From NCBI GenBank assembly GCA_023213195.1, contig CP096135.1:746548-810547 (forward strand): a stretch of 64,000 bases of DNA, in the 5' to 3' direction. The translations under genes and the position numbers were made by a program. Below the pieces are notes generated by a model. The model worked only from the letters and a program-made list of their open reading frames with translations, ran no database searches and had not been told where the DNA came from. Numbering within the stretch: position 1 is the first letter of the stretch; the number at the start of each line of letters is the position of its first letter. This document shows, piece by piece, positions 11,743 to 22,613 of the stretch. This DNA comes from Sphingobacteriales bacterium JAD_PAG50586_3 (GTDB taxonomy: Bacteria; Bacteroidota; Bacteroidia; CAMBQF01).

Positions 11743-14700
11743 ATGAGGATATCTATACTTTCTGTCTTTCTTTTTCTGTTTTTAGGAGTTATTCAGGCAC
11801 AAACAGTTAACCATTGGGAAACGGCAATTTTTGCCAATGATACCTGTAGCGGTATTTCCGCGGAACTACCCAACCCAACGCCAACTGGAACAACCTGCAA
11901 TTTTCGGCAAACTCTTGGCAGCAGGGGCAAGGCGGCATAGGCTATGGCGATGGTGACGACCAAACACAGGTACAATCGGGCATAGCGTCGTTATACATTC
12001 GCAGGGCGTTTGCGGTGGCCGATACTTCTGTGCTTGCACAAGCGTTATTAGATATTGATTACGATGATGGTTTTATAGCGTACATAAATGGGGTAGAGGT
12101 GGCCCGTAACAATGTTGGCAACCCCGCAAACTACAACACCCTTGCCTTTGGCGACCATGAAGCTGAGGTATACTCAGGGCGGCGAGCACGAGCGATATGT
12201 TATTCCTAAATCGGCATTAACGGCTTGCCTGGTAGAGGGGCAAAACCTGTTGGCTATACAAGTACACAATGTATCAACCAACTCGGGCGACATGTCGGCC
12301 ATTGCCTATCTGTCTTTTGGTATAACAGAAGAGGATGAATATTTTGAAGAGCCCCCACATGGTTTACCCCGCCGTTTGAGTTTACAGAGTCTACTTTGCC
12401 TATTATGGTTATAAACACTAATGGCAGTGCAATAGTAGACGACCCACGGGTTACGGTTGATATGGGCATGATTGATAACGGCCCCGGTGCAATAAATTAC
12501 CTTACCGACTCTATAAACGATTACAATGGCAAGATTACCATAGAGTATCGTGGCTCATCAACACAGGGCTTCCCTAAAAAGCAATATGGTTTTTCTACGG
12601 TAGATAGTTTGGGTAACGAGCGTAATACGAAGATATTGGGCATGCCTACTGAAAACGATTGGATACTAAACGCCCCGTATACTGATAAAACCATGATTCG
12701 CGAGTTTTTGATTTACAACCTTGCACGCGAAATGGGAGGTTACGCCACACGTACCCGCTATTGCGAGTTAGTGGTTGATGGCCAATACCAAGGCGTATAC
12801 ATGCTACTGGAAAAAATAAAATGGGATAACGACCGTGTAGATGTGCCTATGAATGATAGCGATGATAACGCTGGCGACTCTTTAACCGGCGGCTACATAT
12901 TTAAAATTGACAAGTTTACAGGTAGCGGCGGCGCAGGGTGGAATTCAACCATAGCCGATTTTCAAGGCCAGCCTAAAAACATATACTTTCAGTACCATTA
13001 CCCAAAGAGCGACGAAATAACCAACCCACAGGCGCAGTACCTGCAAAACTATATAAACAACTTTGAGGCAAACCTAAACGACACTAACTACGCCAGCCTT
13101 AGCAATGGCTACCGTAATTTTATTGATGTTAAATCGTTTATAGATTTCTTTTTACTAAACGAGGTAAGCAAAAATGTTGATGGCTACCGCCTAAGCACCT
13201 ATCTGCACAAGCAGCGCGCAAGCCTGGGTGGTAAAATTTACGCAGGCCCCGTTTGGGATTTTAACATTACCCTTGGCAATGCCGACTATTGCGGTGGAGA
13301 TAGCTTTACCGGCTGGGCACTGGACTTTCCGTGCGACCCAAGTGCGATACCTTTTTGGTGGCACCGTCTGATGCAGGACGATAACTATGTAAACGAATTG
13401 CAATGCCGCTGGACAGAATTGCGAAGCGATAAGCTTAGTACCCCAAGGCTTATGGCCTATATAGACTCTATGGCTACCATACTAGACCAGCCGCAGCAGC
13501 GCAACTATACTGTGTGGCCAATATTGGGCAGTTATGTGTGGCCCAACGCTTATGTGGGCAACACCTATAATGATGAGCTGACTTACTTTAAACAGTGGCT
13601 TACTAACCGCCTAACCTGGATGGACCAAAATATGCCAACAGTAGCCAGCCCGGTTTGCCAAAGTGTGCAGGGTGGGGGCAATGTGGTTATTAGCGAGGTA
13701 AACTACCACAGCGATAATGGCCTTGATAGCGGCGATTGGTTAGAGCTGCACAACACCACAGGCAGTAGTATAAACGTAGCGGGCTGGGTGTTTAAAGATG
13801 CAGGCCAAACCAACTCATATACCATTCCACAAAATTCAACAATACCCGCCAATGGCTATTTGGTGCTTTGCCAAAACACTTTTCTTTTTCAGCAGCAACA
13901 CCCTACGGTTACTAATTTTAAAGGGCCATTCAACTTTGCCCTTGGCAATAGCGGCGATGAAATACTTATTTTTGATAACCTGAATAACCCCGTGTGTAAC
14001 ATGGCGTTTTCTGACAGCGCAGGCTGGGGAAGTGCTGCCGACGGGCTAGGCTTTACCCTTGAACTGTTAAACCCAAACAACAACCTAAGCGACCCAACTA
14101 ACTGGTTTCCCGGTTGTGTAGGCGGCTCGCCGGGGGCACCATATACACCATGTAGCTACCCCATTGTGTTTAGCGAGGTTAACTATAACTCATCGCCCAC
14201 AGCAGATGCCGAAGATTGGGTAGAGTTGCACAACACCACCAACCTGCCTATTGCGCTGGCTAACTATGTGTTTTTAGATGATAACGATACGCTGCCTTAT
14301 ACCATACCCGCAGGTACTATACTGCCCGCCAATGGCTATTTGGTTATATACAAAAACAACACCTTGTTTAGCGCAAGGCACCCGCTGGTAACCAACAAGG
14401 TTGGCCCATTCCAGTTTGGGTTGGCCGGCAGTGGCGATGCTTGCAGATTGTATGATGCTACCGGAAAACTGGTAACATCGGTTAGGTATAACGATGAGGT
14501 GCCTTGGCCTTTAACGCCCGATGGCGATGGCTACACCCTGGAGTTGCTTAGCGACACCGGCAGAATGAGCGTAGGCACTAACTGGTTTGCCGGTTGCCCC
14601 GAAGGGTCGCCGGGTGTGCCGTACTTTAGCCCGTGCGACTTAGCCGTAGCCGAAAATAATGCGCTGAAGGCGGTAGTATATCCTAACCCGTTTACTGATA

Positions 14701-14915
14701 GGTTGCTTATTGAATGGACAGCCAAAAGCCACGCTAACACAACAGTAGAGGTTTACGACATGTATGGGAAGCTGGTTTCTACCCACACACTAAAATCAAC
14801 CCAGGGTATAAACCGTTTTGATAACCCTGTGCCGCACCTGGCTGCGGGTATGTATATGGTAAGGCTTGGTGTAGAGGGCGAAGGCGTGGGTGCTATACGT
14901 GTTGTAAAACAGTAG
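11743..14915 (+). CDS. CotH-kinase / lamin-tail T9SS secreted protein (three lesions)
   Basis: Large secreted protein (about 1057 codons after repair). Order: signal peptide MRISILSVFLFLFLGVIQAQ; a jelly-roll-like module (GQGGIGYGDGDD, DDGFIAYINGVEVARNN); a CotH domain (TIEYRGSSTQGFPKKQYGFS through KIYAGPVWDFNITLGNADYC), the fold of spore-coat protein kinases; two lamin-tail domains (VISEVNYHSDNG.. and IVFSEVNYNSSP..); and a T9SS domain (VVYPNPFTDRLLIEW to the end). Lesions: CCTGTAG for CCTGG at 11843-11849 (repair gives NDTWRYFRGTTQP), CTCAGG for CCAGG at 12173-12178 (EVYQGGEHERY) and a short C-run at 12352-12356. Probably exported through T9SS and anchored to or released from the cell surface; the substrate is unknown. 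Confidence 0.88.
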
Positions 14916-15021
14916 CTTTTAGGGGGATAAGGTTGGGGCAGAAGCTTTTGTTTCAACCAAAACCAATAGTATGGTGTTTGCTATCTAGGCAGCTATATGG
15001 GTTGTCGGCCTATTACCACGT

Positions 15022-15500
15022 ATGGAAACATTTAAAATAACAACACACCTAAGTCAAAAGGAATATATAAAGTTGATGTTTTACCGTTTTTTTACCAAGC
15101 CCGTTTTTCTGGTTATGGTAACATCGGTAATTATGGCGGTAGGCTTTGGGGTTATTGGCCGGGGAGGTTTTTCAGTACGTAACTTATTGCCACTGGCCGT
15201 TTTATATGGCTTTCTGTTGCCATTGGCTATCTTGTTTACATCGTATCGCACCTATAAAAAAGCAATACGCTGCAGCACCAGATAACCTATACCTTTTCTG
15301 ACGAACATTTGCATGTTCAGTTAGATGGGGTAGACAGCACCATTAACTGGGAAATATTTTTGAGCCGCGAGGTTAAACTTGGGTTTCTATTACTCTACAC
15401 TAACCACGTAATGTTTTACATTTTGCCCGTACGGTGCTTTAAAAAAGAACAATTGGCAGAGGTAAAAGCAAGGGTGCCTAAAAAACGGAGTTTTGTTTAG
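15022..15500 (+). CDS. YcxB-like small membrane protein (frameshifted)
   Basis: About 159 codons with two transmembrane segments near residues 28-48 and 55-75, then a cytoplasmic half. The A-run at 15256-15261 is one base short; adding it joins the frames as YRTYKKSNTLQHQITYTFSD. The order of two helices, then a YxFxDE strand, then a W-containing strand resembles YcxB-like proteins. Function unknown. Confidence 0.65.
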
Positions 15501-15551
15501 TAGTTACGTTCTATAGGTTGGTTTTTCCTACTTTTACCCCAAAGCATAATC

Positions 15552-16426
15552 ATGGAACGTATTGAAAGTTCAGAACTTGTATTAACACCCGAGGGCGCGG
15601 TGTACCACCTTAACCTGCACCCAGAGAATATTGGCAGCACCATATTGCTTGTTGGCGACCCCGGCCGTGTACCTGAGGTTTCTAAGCATTTCGACAGTGT
15701 GGACTTTAAAACCCAAAGCCGCGAGTTTATTACGCACACAGGCTCAATAGGAGGGAAGAGGCTGTCGGTAATATCATCGGGTATTGGAACAGATAATTGC
15801 GATATTGTAATTAACGAACTGGATGCGTTGGTAAATATAGACCTGCAAAACCGAACGGTTAAAGAGCAACATACAGCACTGGATATTATCCGCATTGGCA
15901 CATCGGGCGCGTTGCACGCCACCATAGAACCCGATACCTATGTGGTTTCTAAATACGCCATGGGTATTGATGGCATGGCTAACTTTTACGACTTTACATC
16001 GAGCGAAGAAGAAGAGGCCCTACCGAATACTTTGCCAACTACATGGATTGGGGCAGCGAACTGGCCTATCCGTTTGCTTTTAAAGGCTCTGAAAGGTTAA
16101 CCAACCTGCTGGCCCCGGGCAATAACACCGGTATTACCGTTACCGCAAATGGGTTTTACGGTCCGCAGGGCAGGCGTTTACGTGCCCCGCTGCGCTATCC
16201 CGAAATTAACACCCGTTTTGAAACATTTGACTATAATGGCATGAAACTGTGCAACTACGAGATGGAAACATCGGGCATATATGCACTGGCCGGCATGCTG
16301 GGCCACAACGCCGCAACCATTTGCCTTATAGTGGCTAATAGGGTTACCAAACGCTTTAGCACACAGTACAAACCCAAAATGGAGGGGTTGATTGAAGAGG
16401 TTATAGAAAGGATTTTGGCAGAATAA
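15552..16426 (+). CDS. Nucleoside phosphorylase, PNP/UDP family (frameshifted)
   Basis: Purine or uridine nucleoside phosphorylase of about 291 codons. Motifs: LLVGDPGRVPEV near residue 34, SSGIGTDNCDIVINELDAL, IIRIGTSGALHATI, and C-terminal NYEMETSGIYALAGMLGH with the EMET ribose-contact motif. One base is missing near 16018-16022; repair gives EEALTEYFANYMDWGSELA. It cleaves nucleosides with phosphate in the salvage pathway. The sequence suggests the uridine-phosphorylase-like branch but does not settle the base preference. Confidence 0.88.
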
Positions 16427-16479
16427 TTGTGGAAAAACATAGGGTTATAGCAAATCTCTCCCTATTTTAGCGTTCTCAA

Positions 16480-17484
16480 ATGAGGAAACTGATTTTTTAT
16501 ATAGTAATTGCTGCAACGGCATTGGCGGGTTGTGAGGGTTCTTTGCCCCAGAACGAAACTGTGTTGCTGTCGCCTATTTCTGATACGCTGCTATACAGCT
16601 CTACAGAAAACGGGCCTTTCCAGATATTTACCAAGCGTACCGATTCGCTTATAACCGTAATTAACGATGTTAGTTATGATTATTGGTGGGTTCAGGTATC
16701 GCCCAACAGGCAAAAGTTTATCTGCTACAAATCGGGCATAGACAACTTTTTTAAAGAAAACGATTATACCAACGCCGAACTGTGGATGTTTAACATAGAC
16801 GGCACAGGTGGCAAACTGCTTATTGCCAAAGGCGCCAATGCATGGCGCGCACAGGGCTATGCCAAGTGGCACCCCGATGGTAAGCACATAATAATGGCTG
16901 CGGAGTTTAAAGACCCCGCCGACGATAACAACTACCGCTGGCACCTTTTTATGGCCGACACAGCCGGCACAGCGCCAATACAACTTAGCACCCGCGTAGG
17001 CTTGTTCTCTTGCCCATCTGTAGATGCTACAGGCACTAAAATTACTTATTCAGCTTTTCCGGTAGACATTACATCGGGTAGCGTGTTTAAGCAGGAGATA
17101 TTTGTTGCCGATTTAGATACCACTGTTTGGGGCCTGTTTAATGAAACCCGTATTACCAACGATACCTGGTGGGACGAAAATCCTGTTTTCTCGCCAAACG
17201 GCAACTATTTAGCCTTTGCAACAGCTACCACACCAACTAACCTGTTTGAGAATACCAACCTGCGCAGGTATAGCTTTTCTGCCGATGATATAGATGTATT
17301 GCGTGCCGATGGGGCGTCGTATTTAGTGCCCGTATGGTCTAAAGACGGTAGCTACATGTATGTTCAATACCGCGCCAACGGTCAAAAACCGTTTTCTTTG
17401 GCACGTATAAATGCTGATGGTTCTGCCTTTACGGAGATTATGAGCAATGAGGCGGCAGACCTTATTAATCCTGTTATTTATTAA
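16480..17484 (+). CDS. TolB-like beta-propeller lipoprotein
   Basis: 334 residues beginning MRKLIFYIVIAATALAGCEG, a lipobox (LAGC) predicting lipidation at Cys18. The rest contains PD40-type propeller repeats: LWMFNIDGTGGKLL, AKWHPDGKHI, NPVFSPNGNYLAFA and VPVWSKDGSYMYV. A periplasmic or outer-membrane scaffold role is likely. Its TAA stop overlaps the start of the HAD gene by one base, suggesting translational coupling. Confidence 0.8.
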   Translation: MRKLIFYIVIAATALAGCEGSLPQNETVLLSPISDTLLYSSTENGPFQIFTKRTDSLITVINDVSYDYWWVQVSPNRQKFICYKSGIDNFFKENDYTNAELWMFNIDGTGGKLLIAKGANAWRAQGYAKWHPDGKHIIMAAEFKDPADDNNYRWHLFMADTAGTAPIQLSTRVGLFSCPSVDATGTKITYSAFPVDITSGSVFKQEIFVADLDTTVWGLFNETRITNDTWWDENPVFSPNGNYLAFATATTPTNLFENTNLRRYSFSADDIDVLRADGASYLVPVWSKDGSYMYVQYRANGQKPFSLARINADGSAFTEIMSNEAADLINPVIY

Positions 17485-18145
17485 TGATTGAAGCTGCCAT
17501 TTTTGATCTTGATGGCTTGCTTGTAGATTCTGAACCGCTTTGGCAACATGCCGAAATGGAGCTTTTTGCTACAGTGGGCCTAATACTTACCGCCGAGCAG
17601 TGTATGGAAACCCAGGGCTACCGCATAGACGAAGCCGTGGAATATTGGTACCGCCAATACCCGTGGGAGGGGTTACCATTAGCGAGCTTGCCGAGCGTGT
17701 GGTACACCGCCTTAACCAACTGCTTACCGAAAGGGCTGTGCCTATGCCGGGGGTAGTTAAAACATTGGAATTCTTTAAGCAACGTAATATTCCCATGGTG
17801 GTGGCATCATCATCAAACTTATCTATTATAGAAAATGCCGTAAACGGTTTGGGCATAGCACACTACTTCCAAAGCCTACACTCTGCGCAGTTTGAAGAGT
17901 ACGGCAAACCCCACCCGGCGGTGTTTTTAAAGGCCGCAGCCAGTCTAAGCATAGCGCCTGTTAACTGCCTTGTATTTGAAGACAGCCTGTTTGGTTTATT
18001 GGCGGCAAAATCGGCTAAAATGAAGGCCATATCGGTGCCCAGCCACTTAGACATCAACAACCCCAAATTTTCTATTGCCGATGCTATTTTGCCGTCTTTA
18101 GAAGAGTGGAGTGAGGAGGTTTTTAATCTGGTGGATAAGGGGTAA
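17484..18145 (+). CDS. HAD-superfamily sugar-phosphate phosphatase, HxpB/YniC-like (frameshifted)
   Basis: HAD hydrolase with the nucleophile motif IFDLDGLLVDSEPLW at the N-terminus, motif II VVASSSN, and a C-terminal FEDSLFGLLAAKSAKMKAI with the acidic motif. The G-run at 17669-17672 is one base short; repair gives RQYPWEGVTISELAERVV and one protein of about 220 residues. It probably dephosphorylates small sugar or hexitol phosphates, as in the beta-phosphoglucomutase/HxpB subgroup. Confidence 0.85.
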
Positions 18146-18150
18146 ATCCC

Positions 18151-18158
18151 TACCTTTG
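18151..18158 (+). promoter_or_regulatory. -7 box TACCTTTG
   Basis: Perfect TAnnTTTG match 16 bp before the ATG at 18175. A matching -33 TTG is not obvious. Confidence 0.5.
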
Positions 18159-18174
18159 TTATATTATTCAATCA

Positions 18175-18989
18175 ATGAAAAAGGTATTGTTTTTAATTGT
18201 TGCCGCTGTTGGTCTTGCGTTTAATGCAAGTGCTGATAATGGTGGCACAGCAAAGGTTTTGTATGAGCGCGATGGCCATTACTGGACCGTTAGGCTAATG
18301 TCGTATTTGGTGATGAAAGACACCGCCATGGCCCGCCAGTTGGCTTATTTTGCCGAGTGGCCCGATGCCACCAGCGACGCCTTGGGTAACCACGTAAGCA
18401 GCCGTAACACATGGCTTTTGCCATGGCGCTAGGCAAGCTGGCATGCGCTTACAGGTGGAAGCTGTAAAAAGTGCAGGGCCACCACCATACGCAGGTTTAA
18501 AAAGCAAAATCGGTTAAGCAAAAAGGCATCATGCTGCACCGGCTGGGCGATAGTTTTGCCCACGCCATGAAGAAGGACAAGCGCATGTTTCCCTATGGTT
18601 TAGGCCACGCATTGCGCATGCATACACCCGATAAAATATCCAACTTCCCCAGTAAGTATTTGGTGTATGTAGACTCTCTGTGCATTACCTTGGGCGGAAA
18701 CCCCAAAGAGGTTGACAAAACGGCTTTTAAATACATTGCAGAGAAGAAGTTTGACACCCGCCCCAATATGGAAATCCTGAAAACGGAACTGTTTATACAG
18801 TCGGGGGTTGATGAATATACTGTGCCCTCTACCTATGCTACTATAGTGGCTAATTATTTAGATTACCGCAACGGGCCCAAAGGCTTTACCTATACACTTA
18901 CCAACCTATCGGTTCCGGTAGAAAAAATAGGCCGTAACAAATATTCGCATGGCGATATGGTAGTGGTAAAAATCAAGAGGAAGAAATAA
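18175..18989 (+). CDS. Exported protein with an LHRLGDSFAHA motif (premature stop and frameshift)
   Basis: Signal peptide MKKVLFLIVAAVGLAFNASA. The stop at 18430 arises from CTAGG at 18429-18433; CCAGG would read WLLPWRQASWHALTGG, which resembles related proteins. A second lesion, a short A-run at 18499-18503, joins the rest (KAKSVKQKGIMLHRLGDSFA and on to KIKRKK at the end). About 271 codons in total. The LHRLGDSFAH histidine region and PDKISNFPSKYLVYVD resemble a family of uncharacterised exported proteins, possibly metal-dependent. Function not established. Confidence 0.6.
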
Positions 18990-18990
18990 A

Positions 18991-20446
18991 ATGCTATCTA
19001 TTCAAAACTATATAAACGGCAAGTATGTGGCGCCTGTGGGTGGCCAATATTTTGAGAATTACAACCCTGCCCGCGGCAGCGTATATTCTACCGTGCCCGA
19101 TAGTGATGAACACGATGTTGAGTTGGCTGTAAAAGCGGCCGAAGCGGCTTTTCCGGCATGGTCTAAAACTCCGGTAGAAAAGCGCAGCGAAATAATGCTG
19201 AAGATAGCGCAACTGATAGCCGAAAACATAGACGAACTGGCCGATGCCGAGAGTGAAGACAGCGGCAAGCCCCTGTGGCTTTGCAGGCAGTTAGATATTC
19301 CCCGAGCTAAGGAAAACTTCCACTTTTTTGCTACGGCTATATTGCATTATGCTACCCAAACCCATGCTACAGATGATGTGGCTATAAACTACACCCTGCG
19401 CCAACCTATTGGAGTGGTGGGTTGTATATCGCCCTGGAATTTACCCCTGTATTTGTTTACATGGAAGATAGCCCCGGCCATTGCCGCGGGCAATTGCGTG
19501 GTAGCAAAACCATCAGAACTAACCCCTTATACCGCCCACAAGCTAGGGCAAATTTGCAGCGATGCAGGCTTGCCAGCAGGCGTGTTGAATATTGTACATG
19601 GCTACGGGTATAAGGCGGGCGCGGCTATTACGGCGCACCCAAAAGCCAAGGCCATATCGTTTACCGGGGGCACTAAAACAGGGGCCGATATTGCCCGTGT
19701 AGCAGCCCCAATGTTTAAGAAACTATCGCTGGAGCTGGGAGGTAAAAACCCCAATATAATATTTGCCGATTGCGATTTTGAACGGATGCTGGACACTACG
19801 GTGCGCTCATCATTCCTAAACCAAGGCGAGATTTGCCTTTGCGGCTCGCGCATATTTGTAGAGCGCAGTCTTTATGATAAGTTTAAAACCGCTTTTGTTG
19901 AGAGGGTGAAAAACCTTGTGGTTGGCGACCCACTTAACAAAGACTCTTTTATGGGGGCGTTGGTATCGCGCCAGCACATGGAAAAAGTGTTGGGCTATAT
20001 TGATTTGGCTAAAGAAGAAGGCGGCACCGTACTTTGCGGTGGTGAGCGTGTTTACCCCGGCGGCCATAATGCCGATGGCTGGTTTGTTGCCCCTACGGTG
20101 ATAGAAGGCCTGCCTTACGATTGCCGTACCAACCAGGAAGAGATTTTTGGCCCTGTGGTTACCCTTATACCTTTTGATACCGAAGAAGAGGCCCTTACAA
20201 TGGCCAATGGGGTAGGGTATGGCCTTGAGCATCATCGGTATGGACTAATAACCTGCACACGGCGCACCGTGTTGCCAATAAACTGGAGGCGGGCATAGTT
20301 TGGGTTAATACCTGGCTGTTGCGCGACCTGCGGACCCCTTCGGAGGAATTAAAAATTCAGGAGTTGGTAGAGAAGGTGGCTTTTTTGCCCTCGACTTTTT
20401 TACCGAGCCGAAAAACGTTTGTATATATACCCCTAAAAATAGTTAA
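18991..20446 (+). CDS. NAD(P)-dependent aldehyde dehydrogenase (two lesions)
   Basis: Aldehyde dehydrogenase of about 484 codons. Motifs: GCISPWNLPLYLFTWKIAPA, PSELTP, FTGGTKTG, LELGGKNPNIIFADCD with the catalytic Glu, and FLNQGEICLCGSRIFV with the catalytic Cys. CCTTGAG at 20223-20229 stands where CCTGG gives YGLASSVWTNNLHTAHRVA, and a C-run near 20335-20338 is one base short before FGGIKNSGVGREGGFFAL. Repair takes the gene to the TAA at 20444. The sequence resembles 2-aminomuconate or 2-hydroxymuconate semialdehyde dehydrogenases, but no pathway neighbours confirm that. It starts 1 bp after the previous stop. Confidence 0.88.
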
Positions 20447-20449
20447 CCT

Positions 20450-20920
20450 ATGTCTATGTTCGTGTCGTCTATACTGCTTGATAAGCATATTGAATACGCT
20501 CAAGTTGAAGCTGAATTAAATACAATGTTCCCTAAGCTGGTTTTTCAGGAAAGGGTGGATGAAGAGTACGCGCCCAATGGCGAATACATATCAGTATCGG
20601 TAACCCATACGGGCCGTAATTTTGACACGCAGATAATATTTTGGGATTTCCCGGGCGAGCCAACAGGCGAGCGCGAGATATTTATTGCCCGCAAGCTGTG
20701 CCATGTGTTTAACGCGGCAGCTATTGTTGAGGCAGAGATTGACGACGAAGATTACGACGACGACAGCGCTGTTTTTGTTTACGAGAACAAGCTTTATAAG
20801 ATTGATACATCAGACCTGGAAACAGACGATTTTGTGCCCGAACTGGAGTGGGAAATACTTATCGAAATCCGCAAGTTTGATGAAGAAGGGTTGGTTGTAG
20901 AGAAGAAAGGGAAAAAGTAG
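20450..20920 (+). CDS. Acidic hypothetical protein
   Basis: 156 residues, no signal peptide, no domain recognised. It is acidic, with DDEDYDDDSAVFVYENKLYK in the second half. It begins 3 bp after the repaired end of the aldehyde dehydrogenase, so it is probably cotranscribed. Confidence 0.65.
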   Translation: MSMFVSSILLDKHIEYAQVEAELNTMFPKLVFQERVDEEYAPNGEYISVSVTHTGRNFDTQIIFWDFPGEPTGEREIFIARKLCHVFNAAAIVEAEIDDEDYDDDSAVFVYENKLYKIDTSDLETDDFVPELEWEILIEIRKFDEEGLVVEKKGKK

Positions 20921-20980
20921 TAGTAGAGAACAGCATTTTGTTAGGCGGCAAAGCATTGTGGTGTATTGCTTTTCCTTTGT

Positions 20981-21117
20981 CACTTTTTGCTTGTCCAAAA
21001 AGTAACCAAAAAAGACACCACGCCCAAAAACCCGGCAATTTCGCTCTCGCACACCCTGCCCACTAATTGCCATGCGAAATTTTGGGTTCACACCGGGCGT
21101 GGACGACCCACCGCACT
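20981..21117. repeat. Interspersed structured repeat, copy A
   Basis: Begins with a hairpin CTTTTTG-CTTGTC-CAAAAAG, then CCACGCCC, which pairs with GGGCGTGG near the other end, and an inner stem AATTTCGC (21037) with GCGAAATT (21074). The 3' end is CACCGGGCGTGGACGACCCA. Copies B (26170) and C (49659) share these parts. Confidence 0.7.
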
Positions 21118-21148
21118 TAGTTATTCGATAGAAGACGATTGAGATAAT

Positions 21149-22593
21149 TTATCTTTTACTCCTGCTCTTAATTTCATCTACCAAAACGTTTTGAGAATCG
21201 GCTTTTGTTAGAATGAGGTGGTAGCTGCCGTTGCCTTGTTTGGCAAATTTTTCCATGGTTTGCAGGGCGTATTTCTTATTACCGAAACCTAAGATGGATA
21301 GCGAAATCCCTTCGCGCACACCGCTATCAATTAAGCGGTTAAGGTCGCCCTCTTCTTCGCCAAGGCTGGAGAAAGCCCCATCGGTAGCCAGTATAATTTG
21401 GTTGTTGCCTCCGCTGATGAAATTGCTCTCGGCTACACGGTAAGCCTTTTTCATACCCTTGCCACCCTCTGTGCTTCCGGCGGCAGAAAGGCCATCAATT
21501 ATGCTTTGTATGCGTGCTTTGTCAGTAACCGGGGTAGATGATAGTACAATATTAGCCCCATCGGCATAGGTAACAATTGCTAAGGCGGTCTATAGGGCGC
21601 AAAGTGCCCAGCAGGTTTACCATAGATTGCTTTAGCAGAGGTAGTTTCAACGAGTCTTTCATAGAGCCGGAAACATCTATCAAAAACACCACATTGTTAG
21701 GCTTAAACTCGTCGTACGATAGTTCTCCCTCTTTAGCCACAGGTTTAACTGGTGTGGCTGGGGTAGGAGGGGTGGGCGTTGTGGGTTTTGCCGGCGGTGT
21801 TGTAGTTGTTCCCGGTGCGGGTATTTCGCCAATAGGCTCAGGCTCTTGCACAGGAGTGTTTACCACCAGTATTTCTTCGGGCTTTAATGGCTCCAGTTTA
21901 AATGTTATATCGGGCTTTTGCGGGTTAACGTACTGCTCGTGGTACACGCCAATGTAGTTGGGTGCGGTAACCACAAACTCGTATAAGCCGGGCGTAACCT
22001 CTTTGCTGTAGGTGCCGCCACGGTTGGTTTTAAGTGTGCCACGCAGGCCGCCAATATCTACCAACTGAACGGTAGCGCCGGGAATAGGCTTGCCGGTAAC
22101 GGCATCAATCACTGTACCGGTATGCTCAAAACGGAATACCCCGGCAGTGGGCGAAGTGCCAAAGCGGTAGCAACTGGTAAGAAAATCCTGGTTATAGTTT
22201 TTTATGTTGCCCGATATTTCAAGCTTAACGGGTTTGTCTAATGCGCTGAGAATTACCTCTACATTCTCTTTAAATGGGCCTTTGGTACTGGGGGTGTAGC
22301 GCAGCACAATACTGTCTGTAGCGCCTGCTGGTACTGCACGGCGAGAGAATTCTATAGTAATCGACCGGCTGCCTTTGGCACTAAGTACATACAGGTTTTT
22401 AGGGCCGGGGTTGGTGAAGGTAAAAACAGATAGCAGCGTAGCGCCATTTTCTAGCGTACCGTAGTTATTATCAGTAGTTTTAAAAAGTCGGACGGGCGCT
22501 GCGCATTTGCACTAAACCCTAGCAGCAGGGCGCAAAGCAGATGTAAGATTACCCCCTACAATGTATTTGCTTTTTTGAAAGATTAGAGTACAT
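21149..22593 (-). CDS. VWA-domain protein with DUF1573-like and carboxypeptidase-regulatory domains (two lesions)
   Basis: The start at 22593 (MYSNLSKKQIHC..) is reached if the G-run at 22552-22556 is one base short; it leads into a hydrophobic VILHLLCALLLGFSANAQ signal segment. Then come a DUF1573-like beta domain (GTLENGATLLSVFTFTNPGP), a carboxypeptidase-regulatory fold (GKPIPGATVQLVDIGGLRGT), a Pro/Thr linker, and a von Willebrand A domain with the MIDAS motif DVSGSMKDS and LATDGAFSS. CTAAGG at 21581-21586 replaces CCAGG; repair gives IDRLAIVTYADGANIVLSST. Likely a secreted or periplasmic metal-dependent adhesion or binding protein. Divergent from the C25 protease with about 20 bp between starts. 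Confidence 0.82.
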
Positions 22594-22613
22594 TAGCCTG
22601 CTAGCAGTTTTTT